The notes below the pieces were generated by a model. The model was not told where the DNA came from and did not search any database. It saw only the letters and a list, made by a program, of their open reading frames with translations. The translations under genes and the position numbers were made by a program. A stretch of DNA of 7,543 nucleotides from Planctomycetes bacterium RBG_13_46_10 (GTDB lineage Bacteria; Planctomycetota; Phycisphaerae; Sedimentisphaerales; Anaerobacaceae), in NCBI GenBank assembly GCA_001824645.1, contig MHYD01000068.1:48998-56540 (forward strand), in the 5' to 3' direction. Within the stretch, counting starts at the first letter, position 1. Every line of letters begins with the position of its first letter. This document shows positions 6,828 through 7,543 of the stretch, in pieces.

Positions 6828-7433
6828 TCATCGTTGGTCTTCGATAATCAGCCCGACAACTTCTTCAGGGCTGTCCGCCAGCTTTATATATCTGCTGCTG
6901 TCGGGGTCGTCTATTGCTACCAAATCGACCAAAGGCTTCCAAAAACTTCCTACGAGTATAATCGGTTTACCTGTTTCGAGGAAGCCTTTGTTTTTTAATT
7001 CCCAGACCTTGGCCAGTTCGAGCAATGTTCCTGTTCCGCCGGGCAGCACAACATACGCCTGGCCCAGCTTTATCAGTGTATCGAGCCGTTCGTCGAGGGA
7101 GCCGGTTACAATCGTGCGACTAACATATTTGTTGGCTTTGCTGCTTTTAAATGCCGAGCATGTTACACCGATGATTTCGCCGCCGGTCCTTCGATTCGGC
7201 ACGATATCGCCGGTCCTTCGATTCGGCGCGAAATCGCCGGATTCGCGACGAAATTCGTGACGAACCTCGGCTGCACCTTTAGCAGCGGCTTCCATCGTCC
7301 CGCCGTATCCGCCATTTATTATGGTGAAGCCTGCCTGAGCCAATAACCTGCCCGTTTCGTATGCCAAATTGTAAGCCGAATCGCCCTGCTTAGCTCTGCC
7401 GGTGCCGAAAAGCGCTATAGTTTTTTCATTCAT
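6828..7433 (-). CDS. LOG-family (Rossmann-fold, PGGxGTxxE) protein
   Basis: The family includes cytokinin-activating nucleoside 5'-monophosphate phosphoribohydrolases and relatives of uncertain substrate. Of 201 residues, the visible family marks are the first strand TIALFGTGRA (5-14), the nucleotide-binding loop GGYGGTMEAAAKGA (41-54), Arg116 in LDERLDTL spaced as the catalytic Arg of the usual MHxRK motif, and PGGTGTLLE at 131-139 with the catalytic Glu139. The Lys after Arg in MHxRK is Leu here, so activity on AMP-like substrates is likely but unproven. Residues 57-84 are a repeat-encoded insertion absent from normal members; without it the protein would be about 173 residues, a usual size. 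The start ATG at 7433 overlaps the upstream stop as ATGA and has no strong Shine-Dalgarno, consistent with translational coupling. The exported-protein gene follows 22 bases downstream. Confidence 0.88.
   Translation of the reverse strand: MNEKTIALFGTGRAKQGDSAYNLAYETGRLLAQAGFTIINGGYGGTMEAAAKGAAEVRHEFRRESGDFAPNRRTGDIVPNRRTGGEIIGVTCSAFKSSKANKYVSRTIVTGSLDERLDTLIKLGQAYVVLPGGTGTLLELAKVWELKNKGFLETGKPIILVGSFWKPLVDLVAIDDPDSSRYIKLADSPEEVVGLIIEDQR
7182..7265. repeat. In-frame tandem repeat insertion (2 x 12 + 2 x 27 bases) in the LOG-family gene
   Basis: Read on the minus strand, two 12-base units (7265-7254 and 7253-7242, matching at 10 of 12 bases) encode VRHE and FRRE. They are followed by one serine codon and two 27-base units (7238-7212 and 7211-7185, differing at only two bases) encoding GDFAPNRRT and GDIVPNRRT. 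All units are multiples of three, so the frame is kept. The block falls between the conserved GAAE (53-56) and GEIIGVT, which are nearly contiguous in normal family members. The near-identity of the 27-mers argues for recent duplication or insertion of a dispersed repeat. Confidence 0.8.
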
Positions 7434-7543
7434 TTATTTTTTTCGCGTGTATAATTTAGAAGACCTGCTGATAGTAAAATTTCTCTGTCTCTGCCGGAAA
7501 GATTTAACATTCCAACAAACTCAAACGAGCTGGTTTTGTCAAC
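7430..7543 (-). CDS. C-terminal end of an aconitase-superfamily protein (partial)
   Basis: The minus strand is open from the window edge for 37 codons and stops with TGA at 7432-7430, overlapping the LOG-family start codon as ATGA. The end, SGRDREILLSAGLLNYTREKNK less its first and last two residues, resembles the closing 'ERxREILLAGGLLNYTR' of the swivel domain in single-chain anaerobe or Aquifex-type aconitate hydratases. Small subunits of 3-isopropylmalate dehydratase (LeuD) end similarly in 'AGGLLNYV'. Aconitase seems the better fit because of the NYTRE ending, but 37 residues cannot decide. If correct, it catalyses citrate-isocitrate (or isopropylmalate) isomerisation in the cytoplasm. 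The gene is cut by the window, not broken. It heads the minus-strand cluster seen here, and any promoter lies beyond the window. Confidence 0.55.
   Translation of the reverse strand, partial: VDKTSSFEFVGMLNLSGRDREILLSAGLLNYTREKNK

Noticed and set aside
6501..6998. Plus-strand frame of 165 codons spanning the gap between the exported-protein and LOG-family genes.
   Set aside because: Opposite to two supported minus-strand genes, no ribosome site, no recognisable domain.
7450..7455. Perfect TATAAT on the plus strand near the right edge.
   Set aside because: No -35 at the right distance, no plus-strand gene downstream, and it lies within the coding end of the aconitase-like gene.
1..7543. A defence, toxin-antitoxin, CRISPR or phage system.
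   Set aside because: All intact genes are housekeeping or unknown exported/membrane proteins; no nuclease, transposase, integrase, direct-repeat array or small toxin-like gene pair is visible.

Overview
The window reads as an ordinary bacterial chromosome segment, most likely from the Planctomycetota (Phycisphaerae-like) or a related PVC-type lineage. This is inferred from a small CxxC...CxxC zinc ribbon fused to a membrane domain, a signal-peptide protein with no familiar family, moderate GC, and abundant palindromic and repeat insertions. No marker in the window fixes the taxon. There is no sign of phage, transposase, CRISPR array, tRNA or rRNA.

Layout. The left half is a plus-strand cluster: the C-terminal two thirds of recA, alaS (overlapping recA by 11 bases), and a zinc-ribbon multi-spanning membrane protein 31 bases further on. 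The right half is a minus-strand cluster. In transcription order it holds the last 37 residues of an aconitase-superfamily protein, a LOG-family nucleotide-binding protein (ATGA overlap), an exported protein with two related domains, a terminator-like hairpin, and hisD. The two clusters converge at about 4430-4516, where a perfect GC-rich palindrome sits.

Functionally this is housekeeping: recombination and repair (recA), tRNA-Ala charging (alaS), the last two steps of histidine synthesis (hisD), probably the TCA or leucine pathway (aconitase fragment), plus two proteins without an assigned role. No new multi-gene system is evident.

The most unusual content is repeat DNA embedded inside genes. 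The exported protein carries a 61-base element with a closing stem and two internal hairpins, translated in frame as a Pro/Thr/Ser/Ala-rich linker. The neighbouring LOG-family gene carries about 84 bases of in-frame repeats (two 12-base units, then two 27-base units) in a surface position between conserved blocks. With the two intergenic palindromes, these suggest a genome with active small palindromic or tandem repeat families that tolerate insertion into reading frames, comparable in concept to the protein-coding palindromic elements of Rickettsia.
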